A DNA stretch of 64,000 nt from a virus. The number at the start of each line of letters is the position of its first letter. Positions within the stretch are counted from its first letter, which is position 1. The translations under genes and the position numbers were made by a program. The notes below the pieces were generated by a model. That model worked only from the letters and a program-made list of their open reading frames with translations. It did not search any database and had not been told where the DNA came from. Positions 8,787 through 19,063 of the stretch are shown piece by piece. The DNA is taken from IMG/VR virus record IMGVR_UViG_3300044213_000090, positions 1-64,000 of that record; one strand, written 5' to 3'.

Positions 8787-11700
8787 ATGCCGTATTTGAA
8801 ATTGCCCACAGGGGCATTTGTTGAAGTTCCAAGTGGACTAACTGACGCCGAAGCTCTAAGCCTTGCTAAAGAACAATTCCCTGAAGGTTTTGAAGATTAC
8901 GCAGCGCATAAAGAAAAGACTGGTGGTTTCTCAGCTCTCAAGGCGGGATTAAAAGGAGGCGCTGGTTCCGCACTTGAAGGTCTTGGCAATTTAGTTGGTA
9001 GCGACGAGTTTGCCAAATACGGCAAAGATATTAAAGACGAAGCCGCACAGCAATACCAAGCAACAACACCGCAAGATATTGATGTTGCAAAACGTCAAGG
9101 CATTACATCTTTACTTAGTACGGGAATTAATAGATACATCACTGAACCCGTAGGCTCAGCTGTCGGTAGTGTAGTGGGGCGTTATGGTGCTCCTATTGCC
9201 GCTGGCGCGGCTGCTGGCGTTGCTGCTCCCGAAGCTGCTTTAGCGGCTCCTATTGCTTTTGCTGCAACTAACTTTCCTATTCACTTCGGTGAAGACATTA
9301 CAGCCCAAAAAGCTGCTGGACAAGAACCTGATTATGGACGCGCATTAATTTCGGCTGTTGCGCAAACAGCAGTTGATTCTCTAGGCGGTGAGATTGTAGG
9401 CGGGGCTATGAAAGGCTTTGCTTTAAAAACCGCTACACAAGAAGCCCAGTTACTTGCCCCTAAAGTATTAAGTGGTGAACTAGCTGCTAAAGATGCTGCA
9501 GCGCAGATTAGTGGGAAGTTAGCTAGCGTAGTAAAAGGCACAGTAGAAGCCGCTGGTGCGGGTACATTGATGTCCACAGTCGGCACAGCCGGTCAAAGAT
9601 TTGCCGCTGGTCAAGATATTTTTAGTCCCGAAGCGTTAGATCAATATACTCAAGCTGCTAAAGAGCTGGGCTTGGTTGCTCCGTTCTTTGGTTTACTTCA
9701 TGCTGGACAGCCTGCACGTGCTAAAGCATTAATTGATAATGCCGCAAAAACAGGTGAAGCACAAAGATTAGATATTGCAAAAGAGCAACAAGCAGGTAAC
9801 GCACAAATTATGGCTGAGCATTATGCCAGTCCAGAAGGCCAGCTAGAATTAAAGCAAGCTCGTGAACCTATCGTTCAGGAGATGAACGACCTTAAAGAAG
9901 TATTAAAAGGTAAAGGCTTAGCTAAAAAAGAAAAGCAGGCTGGTAAAGATAGGCTTAACGAATTACAAAAGCAACTTGAAGAAATTAACAATCGAGTTGG
10001 CGTTCCTAAAGCCGAGTTGCCTGAAGGCGAAGTACCACAAACTATTCAAGGCCGCCTAGAAGCACTACGTCAAAAGCGTGCAGAAGATGCAGCCGCACAA
10101 GAAGAAGTGTTAAGAAAAGCTCGTGCTGGTTTAGAGCTTGGGGAAGAAGTAAAAGCGCAACCGATTAAAAGCGGTTTGCAAAAAACAGGTACGTACCTAA
10201 ACGAAAAAGGCGAAGAAGTACCTCAATATTCTCAAACAGCCCCAAGCACATTAACTGTTAGCGAAAAAGAAGCGCAAGCTAGAGAACTCCAATCTCACCG
10301 TGAGATGTTGGCTAATTCCATACCGCGTATGGAGGACATGGTTGACAATATTCAGAAGCAGTTAGACGGCGCTATTGCTAAAGGCGATACCGAAACCTAC
10401 CGCAAACTAGTGGGCGACAGAGCTAAGATTGTAGATGCGCTAGATGCCGCTAAGAAACAACAAGAAGCGCTGCCTAAACTGCCTGAAGAAGAGCGTGCTG
10501 CGTTAGAGAAAGAAGTTAAGACATTAACTAAAGAAGCTTCTAAATATACCGGCCCAGCTTTTGACCAAGAAAAAGTAGATAAGATTGTTACTAAGTTAGA
10601 AGCCGCTAAGAAACGTCTTGGTGAATTACCTGAACCAGAGCAAGAGAATTTATTTGCGCCTAAACAGCAAGGCTTGGCATTTGAGCCAACTAAAGAAGAG
10701 AAAGCACACGCAGAACGTCAAAAAGATTTGGAAGAAGCGTTTAGCAAAACCGATGAGCATTTGCTTGATAAAATCTTTGATGCAATCGGAGCTAGCGGCG
10801 AAGATAGGGGTTTACCGGAGACACCCACAGAACAGGCGCTTAGTCCACGTAATCGTATCGCACACGCACAGGAAAAACAGCGCCTTGCGCATGACAACTT
10901 AGCGGATGCTGTTGAAGATATTAGGGCAAACCCTGAAAGTGCTATGCGGCACACACTTGTGCCATCTGCCAAAGCTAGATACATTAAATCTGCGATTGCT
11001 GAAGTAGGGGCCATTCGTGAAGAGAACAAACAAAAGCCGCTAACTAATGATGAGAAGTTAAAGCTTGCCTACGATGTACAAGACACGCTTAATAAAGTAG
11101 TTGAAAATAAGAATGCGTCTGTATTAAACCGCATTAGCGGTACAGAGCCTACCCAGCTTGAAAAACAATTGGGACAAATTAAAGCTAAGTATCAGCAAGG
11201 TGAAAGCAGATTCCGTCCTGTTGAAGACTTTTATTTACGCCAAGAGCGTGACGCTACGTTGGCTCTTAAAGAAGAGATGGCTAAGAAAAAGCCAAACCTT
11301 GAAAGAGTTAAAGCATTGCGTCGTGAAGTTGAAGCGGGTCGCAAAGAAAACGCTAGACTTGAAGCTGAACGTGCTAAGCAAGAAGCTGTTGATATGGAGC
11401 GTTATGCTCCGTCTGGCGTAAACCCAGACCAATATAGTTTGTTTGGCGCTAAAGAATTAGAGCCTATTGCTACAGTGCGTGCTACCCCAGCCAACTTTAT
11501 GAAGTTTGTTGGCATCCAAAGAACTAAGTTACAACACGCTATTAAACAAGCTAAAGCTGCAATCGAAGCAGCTAAAGCAAAAGGCACATCCGCCGCCGAA
11601 GATAGAGCACGTGTAGAAGCTATTGCAGCTAAAAAAGGCCCGTTGATTGAGCGCCTTACTGACCGCTTAGAAGAATCGTTTGCTGCCAATAAAGAAAATG

Positions 11701-14700
11701 CTATGGATCGCAGCGCTAAGTTGCGTGAAATGTTTAGCAAGCCTTTAGAGTACAAGTTGTTATTCGATATTGCGCAGACTAAAGAAAAGATTGCTCAATA
11801 TAAAGAGATTGCCGCCGGTGAAAAAGGCAAGTTTAAAGCAGGCTACCTTAAGTATGTTAAGGAGTTAGAGAAGACTATCGAGCAGGCTGAGAAGTATCTT
11901 GATGATATTCGTGCTCGTGAGACTGAGTATTTTACTATTGAAGGTGAGAACAATAAGCGTTCAGTGCAGATGACTCGTAAGATTCTCAAAGAAGCACTAG
12001 ATGAGAACAAGGTAACTGAAGAACAAGCCGCTCCAGTACGTAGAGAGATTGATCGTATTGAGGCCGAGAACCAAGCTGAGTTAGAGCAACGTATTAAAGA
12101 GCGCCGTATTGCTGAGCAAGAAGCGCTTGAAAAACAAGCTGCACAACCTACGATACGTCAAGAAGTTATTGGCAGTAATGTGGTATTGCCCGGTACTAAA
12201 GATGTAGTTTTACAAAAGAAAATTGTAGAAAAGAAAAAGCCATTAACAGCAGAAGAAAAACAAGCTAAGTTATACAAAGAAAGCGCTGAAGGCGCTAAAG
12301 ATATGCAGGCTATCCGCAAACAGCTTGGACTAGATAAGCCTAACCGCAAAGATGTGATTGCTGATTCTAAAGCATATATTAAGGCATTGGAAGAGCGTAT
12401 TGAAGTTAACGACAAGAAGCGTCGTGTAACTAATCCTAAGAGCGAAGCTCGTGCCAAGTTTGAAGGTGTTGTTGATGCGCTTACTAAAGAGCTAGAAAAT
12501 GAGAAAAAAAACCTAGCTGAGCTACAAAAATTAGCAAAAGCCGAACGTGCCTTGGCGGTTGCTGGAAATGAACCCGGCCGCAAACAAAGACTTAAGCCAT
12601 TAAAGCGTGGTCAAGTTGATCTAGCTAAAAAATTTGAAGAAGGCGTAAAAGCCGAAAAAAGTTACGAGCCTGATTACAGTCCGCGTGTAAGTAGAGACGA
12701 GAATGGAAGCTATATTTTTAGGCAAACTGAAGGCGATATAGGCAGTTCGCTATTTAGGCGTGATGAAGGTAAAGTCGGAGCTGTTGATATAGCTGAAACC
12801 GCTAAACGTGCTGAGCAGTTTAAATCTGCTTTGCCTGAAGGAGTTAAGTTTGAGTACGCCGATACTTCTGAGCAGTTGCCTGATTACGTAAAAGCGCAAC
12901 TTTCTGAAAGTTCCCTAAACAATATGAAAGGCGCTTTGTTGCCTGATGGCACTATCGTAGTTGTCGGCGATAAGCACGCTAACATGTTGGACTTTGAAAA
13001 GACATTAGCACACGAAGCTATTGGTCACTATGGTGTAGAGCGTATCCTTGGCAAAGAAGGCCTTGTAAATCTTATTACTAAGATTGATGCGCAAAAAGGT
13101 GGATTCCATAAACTAGCTAGCGAGATGGGCGTTTTAGACGCCGTGCTTAAAGAAATTCGCGAAGAAAAAGAAGAGCGTGGTACGTTAACTCCACAGCAAG
13201 AAAAAATGATTGCTGTCCGAGAAATGATTGCCCGCTTTGAAGAAAAGCGTTTAGACGACACAGGGTTTATCAAAAAAGCTGAGCGCTTTATAAAAGAACT
13301 TATCGGTACGATGCGTCAGTGGATACGCAAGAGCGGGTTATCTAAGCTTGAAAATATCACAGATACAGACATGCTCTATTTATTAAAGCAGTCTAGAGAA
13401 GCGCTAAAAGGCAATCGTGAATTTACGTATACTCATATCGGCGGTGAAACAGCATTCCGTAAAGCTAAGTTTGAGAATGAGAATGATCCGCTTGCCCAGT
13501 TATCAGAGAAGTTAGTAGCTAAGCCAAAAGGAATTAAAGATACGTTGAAAGGCAACCTAGCTGCTTTCAATACGCAGTTCGTTGACCGCTTAGCTCCGTT
13601 AAAAGAGATTTGGCGTCGTATGGGCGAAACAGGCCTAGCTTCGCAGATGATTTATAACTTATTGGCGCACGGTCAACGCACAAACATTACTAGTGAAACC
13701 GTTACAAATGGCGCTAGAGTGTTTTATAAAGACCCCGTAACCGGTGAAGTTACTATTCGTGCTTCGGGTGGTCCGGGTATGAAGCAGGTATTGCAAGAGT
13801 TACTGCAATCTACTAAGGGTAATGCCCAAGCATTAAATGAAATGTTTACCGCATATGCTGCGGCTAAACGTGCTGAACTTGTTGGATATAAGAAGTTGGT
13901 AGCTGACGGAGAAATTAGCGCTAATATTACTCCTGCTATGTTGGAAGCGGCCAAAAAGTCTGGCGATGCTGACCCAGCTTTTGTTAAAGCATTTAAGACA
14001 TACCAAGAATATAACAACGGCTTGATTGATAATTTAGCGCAGTCAGGCTACATATCGGAAGCTAAAGCCAAAGAGTTTAAGAACAGAAACTATATTCCAT
14101 ACTATCGTTCACGTGGCGGAAATGTGGATTTGATTATTGGTTCTGAAAGCCCTATCCGTATTGGTACATTAAAAGACCAGCCTTACTTACATGAGTTAGT
14201 TGGCGGCGATCAAAAAATTCAAGACTTCTTCAAGTCTGCTGTTGCTAACACCAATATGATTACCGAAATGGCTTTGCGTAATAACGCAACTGCCAGCGTA
14301 GCTAGAACACTACAAGACTTGGGTATTGCCGAGATTCGTAAAGGCGAAGGCGCTATGGGGCCTGATGTTATCCGCTTTAAGTCTAACGGCAAAGATTATC
14401 ACGCTATTATTGATACATCTAAGAACGCAGAGTTTAGCGATATCAGTCCGCAACTTTTAGTCAAGGGTATGGAAGGTATTCCAACCCAGCTTCCGGGTAT
14501 CGTGCGTTTAATGGGAATGCCGGCAAATTGGCTACGTAAGGGCGTTACACGCAATCCTTTCTATGCCTACAAGCAGTTAGTTCGTGATCCAATGTCCGCT
14601 TGGTTAACAACAGGGGGCGAGTTCACACCGATTCTGTCATCACTTAAGGAAGTTAGTAACGCTTTTGGTAAAGGCTCCGATACGGCTAGACATTTACAAG

Positions 14701-16043
14701 AGTCAGGTATTTTGGGTGGGGAAGTTTACACAGGACGTGCTGAAGATTTAAACCAAATTGTTACTCGCTTGCAATCAGGCAAAGCAAACGTAACCGGCGC
14801 TTTGGCATTTATGGATAGGGTTGCTACTGAAGCTGACGCTTCTACCCGTTCTGTTCTTTATGATAGCTTCCGCAAACAGGGTTTGACGGATATGGAAGCG
14901 CAGATTGCCACAATGGAGTCCATGAACTTTAATACTCGTGGCGCTTCTCCGTCTATGCACTGGGTTAATACAATGGTGCCGTTCTTTAATTCGGCTATCC
15001 AAGGCTACAACGTAATGTACAAAGCGTTTACCGGCAAGATGCCGTACGCTAAGAAACTAGACTTGCAAAACAAGTTAATCAAACGTGGTGCCATGATTGC
15101 GGGTATGTCGATTCTGTACGCGATTGCACAACAAGATAACGAAGCCTATAAGAACGCTACACCTGAACAGAAGTATTTGAATTGGTTTGTACCCGGAATG
15201 GGTAAAGATGGGAAAGAGGCGTTTAGACTGCCTATCCCGTTTGAAGCAGGCTATATTTTCAAAGCGCTGCCCGAAGCCGTAGTAAACATGGCTTACAGTG
15301 ATGAGAAAGCTAGAGAAGGTCTTGATGCGATTAGAACAGTATTGAACGCCACTAATCCTTTGGGTATTCCTACCGCTGTTAAGGCCCCTATTGAACTGGC
15401 TATGAACCGGTCTATCTATACAGGTCGTGATATTGAAAGCCAGCGTATTCAACAGTTAGAACCCGGCAAGCGTGCCTACGATACAACCAGCGAGCCAGCT
15501 AAGATGCTTGGTGATATGTTAGGGATTTCCCCTATTACACTGGACTACTTGGCTAAGAGCTATCTCGGCGGTATTTTTACAACCGTTGCTTCCGTAGTTA
15601 ATCCTATGCTTGCGTCTAACGAAAACGTGAAACCTGACGGCACTATGTCTGATTTGCCTGTGTTTGGTCAGATGTTCCAGCCTGAAGACGCTGGCGGCAT
15701 TTCTATGCGTGCCTACGACGTACTACAACAAGCTGCGCAACGCTCAGCTACTTACAAAGATTTGGTTGCAAGAGGCGCCACAAAAGAGGCTGAATCGTAC
15801 GGTAAAGAGTACGCTCAAGAGATCGGTGTTGGCAATATGGCGGCTAGCATGAAGGCTGATTTGGACCAGTTATCGGGCGAAATTCGCAAGGTTAAAGAAC
15901 AGCGCTTACCCCCCGGCATGAGTCCACAGCAGTTTGCGGTTCAAAAACGTCAACAGCTAACTAAGTTGCAAGAACAGCGTGCCAAGCTAGCACAAGACTT
16001 CCTCAAGCAAGTCGCCGAAACAAAACGCCAAGCTTCCCGTTAA
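8787..16043 (+). CDS. Giant ejected-type virion protein (large polyvalent protein) with HEAIGH motif
   Basis: 2418 aa, the largest gene here. Residues about 1-30 are a conserved start (LPTGAFVEVPSGLTDAEA). A Gly/Ala hydrophobic segment lies at about 120-165. Roughly 310-1270 is a Lys/Glu/Ala/Gln-rich coiled coil. At 1409-1414 stands HEAIGHYG, a zinc-peptidase-like motif but with HExxxH spacing. The C-terminal third (DRVATEADASTR, MNFNTRGASPSMHWVNTMVPFFNSAIQG in pieces) resembles the LPD38-type domain of large polyvalent proteins. Length and position match giant proteins ejected into the host by short-tailed phages. The start has an AGGAAAAA ribosome site. It ends the rightward block and converges on the leftward early genes. 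Function at the enzyme level is not established. Confidence 0.75.
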   Translation: MPYLKLPTGAFVEVPSGLTDAEALSLAKEQFPEGFEDYAAHKEKTGGFSALKAGLKGGAGSALEGLGNLVGSDEFAKYGKDIKDEAAQQYQATTPQDIDVAKRQGITSLLSTGINRYITEPVGSAVGSVVGRYGAPIAAGAAAGVAAPEAALAAPIAFAATNFPIHFGEDITAQKAAGQEPDYGRALISAVAQTAVDSLGGEIVGGAMKGFALKTATQEAQLLAPKVLSGELAAKDAAAQISGKLASVVKGTVEAAGAGTLMSTVGTAGQRFAAGQDIFSPEALDQYTQAAKELGLVAPFFGLLHAGQPARAKALIDNAAKTGEAQRLDIAKEQQAGNAQIMAEHYASPEGQLELKQAREPIVQEMNDLKEVLKGKGLAKKEKQAGKDRLNELQKQLEEINNRVGVPKAELPEGEVPQTIQGRLEALRQKRAEDAAAQEEVLRKARAGLELGEEVKAQPIKSGLQKTGTYLNEKGEEVPQYSQTAPSTLTVSEKEAQARELQSHREMLANSIPRMEDMVDNIQKQLDGAIAKGDTETYRKLVGDRAKIVDALDAAKKQQEALPKLPEEERAALEKEVKTLTKEASKYTGPAFDQEKVDKIVTKLEAAKKRLGELPEPEQENLFAPKQQGLAFEPTKEEKAHAERQKDLEEAFSKTDEHLLDKIFDAIGASGEDRGLPETPTEQALSPRNRIAHAQEKQRLAHDNLADAVEDIRANPESAMRHTLVPSAKARYIKSAIAEVGAIREENKQKPLTNDEKLKLAYDVQDTLNKVVENKNASVLNRISGTEPTQLEKQLGQIKAKYQQGESRFRPVEDFYLRQERDATLALKEEMAKKKPNLERVKALRREVEAGRKENARLEAERAKQEAVDMERYAPSGVNPDQYSLFGAKELEPIATVRATPANFMKFVGIQRTKLQHAIKQAKAAIEAAKAKGTSAAEDRARVEAIAAKKGPLIERLTDRLEESFAANKENAMDRSAKLREMFSKPLEYKLLFDIAQTKEKIAQYKEIAAGEKGKFKAGYLKYVKELEKTIEQAEKYLDDIRARETEYFTIEGENNKRSVQMTRKILKEALDENKVTEEQAAPVRREIDRIEAENQAELEQRIKERRIAEQEALEKQAAQPTIRQEVIGSNVVLPGTKDVVLQKKIVEKKKPLTAEEKQAKLYKESAEGAKDMQAIRKQLGLDKPNRKDVIADSKAYIKALEERIEVNDKKRRVTNPKSEARAKFEGVVDALTKELENEKKNLAELQKLAKAERALAVAGNEPGRKQRLKPLKRGQVDLAKKFEEGVKAEKSYEPDYSPRVSRDENGSYIFRQTEGDIGSSLFRRDEGKVGAVDIAETAKRAEQFKSALPEGVKFEYADTSEQLPDYVKAQLSESSLNNMKGALLPDGTIVVVGDKHANMLDFEKTLAHEAIGHYGVERILGKEGLVNLITKIDAQKGGFHKLASEMGVLDAVLKEIREEKEERGTLTPQQEKMIAVREMIARFEEKRLDDTGFIKKAERFIKELIGTMRQWIRKSGLSKLENITDTDMLYLLKQSREALKGNREFTYTHIGGETAFRKAKFENENDPLAQLSEKLVAKPKGIKDTLKGNLAAFNTQFVDRLAPLKEIWRRMGETGLASQMIYNLLAHGQRTNITSETVTNGARVFYKDPVTGEVTIRASGGPGMKQVLQELLQSTKGNAQALNEMFTAYAAAKRAELVGYKKLVADGEISANITPAMLEAAKKSGDADPAFVKAFKTYQEYNNGLIDNLAQSGYISEAKAKEFKNRNYIPYYRSRGGNVDLIIGSESPIRIGTLKDQPYLHELVGGDQKIQDFFKSAVANTNMITEMALRNNATASVARTLQDLGIAEIRKGEGAMGPDVIRFKSNGKDYHAIIDTSKNAEFSDISPQLLVKGMEGIPTQLPGIVRLMGMPANWLRKGVTRNPFYAYKQLVRDPMSAWLTTGGEFTPILSSLKEVSNAFGKGSDTARHLQESGILGGEVYTGRAEDLNQIVTRLQSGKANVTGALAFMDRVATEADASTRSVLYDSFRKQGLTDMEAQIATMESMNFNTRGASPSMHWVNTMVPFFNSAIQGYNVMYKAFTGKMPYAKKLDLQNKLIKRGAMIAGMSILYAIAQQDNEAYKNATPEQKYLNWFVPGMGKDGKEAFRLPIPFEAGYIFKALPEAVVNMAYSDEKAREGLDAIRTVLNATNPLGIPTAVKAPIELAMNRSIYTGRDIESQRIQQLEPGKRAYDTTSEPAKMLGDMLGISPITLDYLAKSYLGGIFTTVASVVNPMLASNENVKPDGTMSDLPVFGQMFQPEDAGGISMRAYDVLQQAAQRSATYKDLVARGATKEAESYGKEYAQEIGVGNMAASMKADLDQLSGEIRKVKEQRLPPGMSPQQFAVQKRQQLTKLQEQRAKLAQDFLKQVAETKRQASR

Positions 16044-16197
16044 CAATACCAAGTTCGGCTTTGGCTTTGACTTGGTGGTAGACGGCAGCTTTTAATCCAG
16101 CTTCTCGGGTTTCGGCTAGCTTGAGCGAAGGAACGAAGAACGCCCCACGTGGGGGCGTTGTGAGCCAAGGGTAATGCACTCTAATTTTCCTGCTCAT
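16003..16197 (-). CDS. Small basic ORF filling the convergent gap
   Basis: 64 aa. It starts 17 nt inside the end of the primase-helicase gene and runs across the 137-nt gap into the last 41 nt of the giant virion gene on the other strand. It contains WLTTPPRGAFFVPSLKLAE followed by TREAGLKAAVYHQVKAKAE. I have an impression of similar PPRGAFFVP-type short ORFs in other phages and bacteria, but cannot confirm it. The full coverage of the otherwise empty gap, start overlap with the upstream gene and Lys/Arg-rich composition favour a real gene. The alternative is non-coding DNA with a terminator hairpin at 16139-16159. Confidence 0.45.
   Translation of the reverse strand: MSRKIRVHYPWLTTPPRGAFFVPSLKLAETREAGLKAAVYHQVKAKAELGIVNGKLGVLFRRLA
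16139..16159. terminator. GC-rich hairpin between convergent genes
   Basis: AACGCCCC at 16139-16146 pairs with GGGGCGTT at 16152-16159 around a 5-nt loop. It lies between the convergent 2418-aa gene and the leftward primase block, where a bidirectional terminator would be expected. No T-tract follows on either strand, and the same bases encode TTPPRGAFF of the small leftward ORF, so the hairpin may be a by-product of coding. Confidence 0.3.
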
Positions 16198-19048
16198 CTT
16201 CGTCTTCTACACGTCGGCTAATCTGCATCACGTTCACACGCATGCTTGGGCCTTTTGTTTTAGACAGCATGTTTTTCTTTTCTATATAGTTAACCTTAAA
16301 GCCTTTGAGCGCTTCCATCTGTTTCTTAAATACGGAATATCCAAAGCTCATAGATACACAATGTGAACGTAGCAGTTGTTCTTCAATATAGTAATCAATC
16401 CAGCCGGGGTTCATGTTTCTATCAATGCGCCCAGCTACTTGCGAACGAGTAATAGATTGGTCCACTACACCGCCTTCTCCTAGTGATGCCTCGATTACTC
16501 CATTGAAGTTCTTAACCACAATAAACTTGCCGTAGTTCTCACGAGTGTAAGCGTTAAGCACATCTTCCGCAGATTTCCTAGAACCAAAGACTACCGCCCT
16601 AGCCCGATCAACCATTCCACGAAGGACTTCAATGACAGGGCTAACAGGAATATCAATAATATTAGCGTACTTCCTACCCAAAAGAATGGCAATACTAACC
16701 ACAGCAGCGTTTCCAGCACTCCAGTAGCGCTCGTCATTCGTTGTATTGAACTCTTTCTTGAGCATCTCGTGCGTCTTCTTGAATACATCTTTAACAATCT
16801 CCTGATTCTGTACCATCCAACTAATGAGCATTTCACCCGCTACACCGTAATTGGTTTTAAGCTGGTCTAGGACTGCGGATTCTACATCACTCCATTCCAG
16901 TTTGACTGTTGGGCACTCTTCCAAAACACGAAGCATTTCAGCCTGTGATGCGTGCTTACGCATACCACCCAAGAAGTCAAACACGTGCGTATTAGAAGTT
17001 AACAAGGCGGTGGATTTCCAGTTCAGTACGTTCAATCTTTCCTTGTTAGCGTTGCTCTCCATACGCTCCTTACCCTTACCTTGTGATTGGTCTAGTAAGA
17101 ATGTAGGAAGCCACTCAAAATCACCCCGGTTCTTAGCGGTAATCTCGTCGGTTACTAAAGGCAAGCTACCTAAAATACCCTGACGTTGTTGCAAAGCCAC
17201 CGCTGAAGTTGCCTGACCTACACGATACATGCCGGGTTGACCAAAGAAACTTTCAGCAATAGACAGCGCTAACGATTTACCTGTACCTGATTCACTAGAG
17301 CCCAAGTGGTATGTCATACCATTAAATCCTGAGAACTCCATAAGCAACGATGCTGGACCAACTAAACCCATAGTCAAGATATTCCAAATCTCTCGCTTAA
17401 TAAAAAGATTGATAACGTCTTTCCAGCCATCAACTGTTCCTGATGGTTGTGTATGCTGATTGACGTTTTCAAGACCGGGTGTAGGAACAAATATCTTCTT
17501 GCCTGTCGGGGTATAGATATGACTGTTATAAACGAATGTCTTGTCTTCTTGCCATCCGCAGTTGTTTGGCACTTTAATTGCTTTCTTATTAGCACTAGCC
17601 TGTTCAACACAAGCCCGCACATAATCAGATAGGTTCTTATCATTGCCAGCGCCAAACGCCGCAATGATGTTTTGGTTTGCCAAAGCTTTAACTGTTTCAT
17701 CTTTACTTACCACAGCTCGTTGTGGAAGCAGAATATCAATTGCCCCTTCGGGTCTACAAGCTACCATGTGCACAATGTGGTCGCCATTACGGTTCAATAT
17801 ATCTACCACAAATAAGTCATACGGCAGTAGCATGATCTGCTTCCGCGTTTTGTTTCCCTGAGAATCTTCCTCAGTTTTATCTACATAAATACCGCCGCTT
17901 TGCCCGTAGCTATATCCTCTAGGTGGAACTGGTTTGGTAACTGTCGGCGCTTGAATCTCCGCCGCTTCTTCCTCAGCCGCCATGCGTTCCATGACAATTT
18001 CTTTTTCAGTATTGTCGGTCTTTAATTCTCTGCCCCAGATGAGCGGGTTTGTTATCTTGCCATTAAAGTGCGGACAGCTTGTGCATACCCCCGGATTTAC
18101 TTCATCCATCTTAAGGCATGGGCTTGGGCCTTTAGTGCTATTCCATTTGGCGTTGATGCGGTCTTCATCGTATGGGTGCATAGCACCTAACTTTTGTGCC
18201 CACTCGTAGCCATCATCGCAACGCTTAGCCCATGAAACTATATTGAAGAACAACGGCTCCATGCCGTCGTCGCTTGCGTGTTCCTGATAGTATTTTAACT
18301 GCGCACAGCCGTCAGCTTTTTTAATTATGTTTTTGAAGAAAGTGCTGGAGTTTTCAAGAAGCTTGACACTGGTTGCCCCTGTTTCTTTTGGGCGTTTGCC
18401 GGGTATGTTTAAAGAAGTTTCTTCGTACGTAGTAGTCAGGTGGTCTTTAATGATGGCGTTGATTTGTTCAAGCTCAAAAGTTATGCCTTCCACTTTAATG
18501 CGGACTTTGCGTGGCTTTTCTTTCTTGTAGTTGTTGGTGTCGGGCACCCGCAGTACCCTTGACGCATCGCCTGTTACGCCAAAGTCAATATTAAAACCTT
18601 TTTGTTTGCATAGACGCTTAAGGTTCTCTGCAACGGGTTTCCATACTGCTATGTCTGCGTCTTCAGTTAGAGGCCAGTAGACGTGTAATCCGCCACCACT
18701 ATCATTGACGTATGGCTCGCCGAGGTCTATTAGCGAAGTTTCGGACAAAAAGGTACCCAATGCCGCCACAGCCGCCTGTTGACTATCATAATCCTTTCCA
18801 TCGCCACAATCAATATCCAAGAATAGCGAACGCATCTTGACAGCGTTCTTGGAAAGCCTACTAGATTCACCAAATGATGCTAACGCAAAGTATGCGTCCA
18901 AGCCCCGTTGACTAAAATCAACGGCAACTTTATATAAGCTGTCAATGTCATCGACAAAGACATGTTCTTTTTTGTCTGTACTCAGTTCACAGGCGCAATA
19001 CTTACCTGAGGACGGAAGCACAGTCGCTAGGAACTCCTGCGACTTCAT
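16181..19048 (-). CDS. Primase-helicase (AEP-type primase plus DUF927-like helicase)
   Basis: 955 aa. The N-terminal half has primase-polymerase motifs: LFLDIDCG with Asp78 and Asp80, NDSGGGLHVYWPL (His122), and SRVLRVPDTNNYK (164-175). A Cys-rich segment follows (CTSCPHF). The C-terminal half is a phage helicase of the DUF927 kind: CGWQEDKTFVY, Walker A GSSESGTGKS (583-592, Lys591) and Walker B LPLVTDEIT (Asp634-Glu635). The protein should make RNA or DNA primers and unwind the fork for the phage polymerase encoded upstream. It is the last large gene of the leftward block. A 51-aa gene precedes it with a 15-nt gap. Confidence 0.85.
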   Translation of the reverse strand: MKSQEFLATVLPSSGKYCACELSTDKKEHVFVDDIDSLYKVAVDFSQRGLDAYFALASFGESSRLSKNAVKMRSLFLDIDCGDGKDYDSQQAAVAALGTFLSETSLIDLGEPYVNDSGGGLHVYWPLTEDADIAVWKPVAENLKRLCKQKGFNIDFGVTGDASRVLRVPDTNNYKKEKPRKVRIKVEGITFELEQINAIIKDHLTTTYEETSLNIPGKRPKETGATSVKLLENSSTFFKNIIKKADGCAQLKYYQEHASDDGMEPLFFNIVSWAKRCDDGYEWAQKLGAMHPYDEDRINAKWNSTKGPSPCLKMDEVNPGVCTSCPHFNGKITNPLIWGRELKTDNTEKEIVMERMAAEEEAAEIQAPTVTKPVPPRGYSYGQSGGIYVDKTEEDSQGNKTRKQIMLLPYDLFVVDILNRNGDHIVHMVACRPEGAIDILLPQRAVVSKDETVKALANQNIIAAFGAGNDKNLSDYVRACVEQASANKKAIKVPNNCGWQEDKTFVYNSHIYTPTGKKIFVPTPGLENVNQHTQPSGTVDGWKDVINLFIKREIWNILTMGLVGPASLLMEFSGFNGMTYHLGSSESGTGKSLALSIAESFFGQPGMYRVGQATSAVALQQRQGILGSLPLVTDEITAKNRGDFEWLPTFLLDQSQGKGKERMESNANKERLNVLNWKSTALLTSNTHVFDFLGGMRKHASQAEMLRVLEECPTVKLEWSDVESAVLDQLKTNYGVAGEMLISWMVQNQEIVKDVFKKTHEMLKKEFNTTNDERYWSAGNAAVVSIAILLGRKYANIIDIPVSPVIEVLRGMVDRARAVVFGSRKSAEDVLNAYTRENYGKFIVVKNFNGVIEASLGEGGVVDQSITRSQVAGRIDRNMNPGWIDYYIEEQLLRSHCVSMSFGYSVFKKQMEALKGFKVNYIEKKNMLSKTKGPSMRVNVMQISRRVEDEDEQEN

Positions 19049-19063
19049 AAATAACCCCTTAAA

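Noticed and set aside
12158-12583. 141-codon frame opposite the giant gene, and similar frames along 8787-16043
   Set aside because: Antisense shadows of Lys/Glu-rich coiled-coil codons, giving Ser/Leu/Phe-rich translations.
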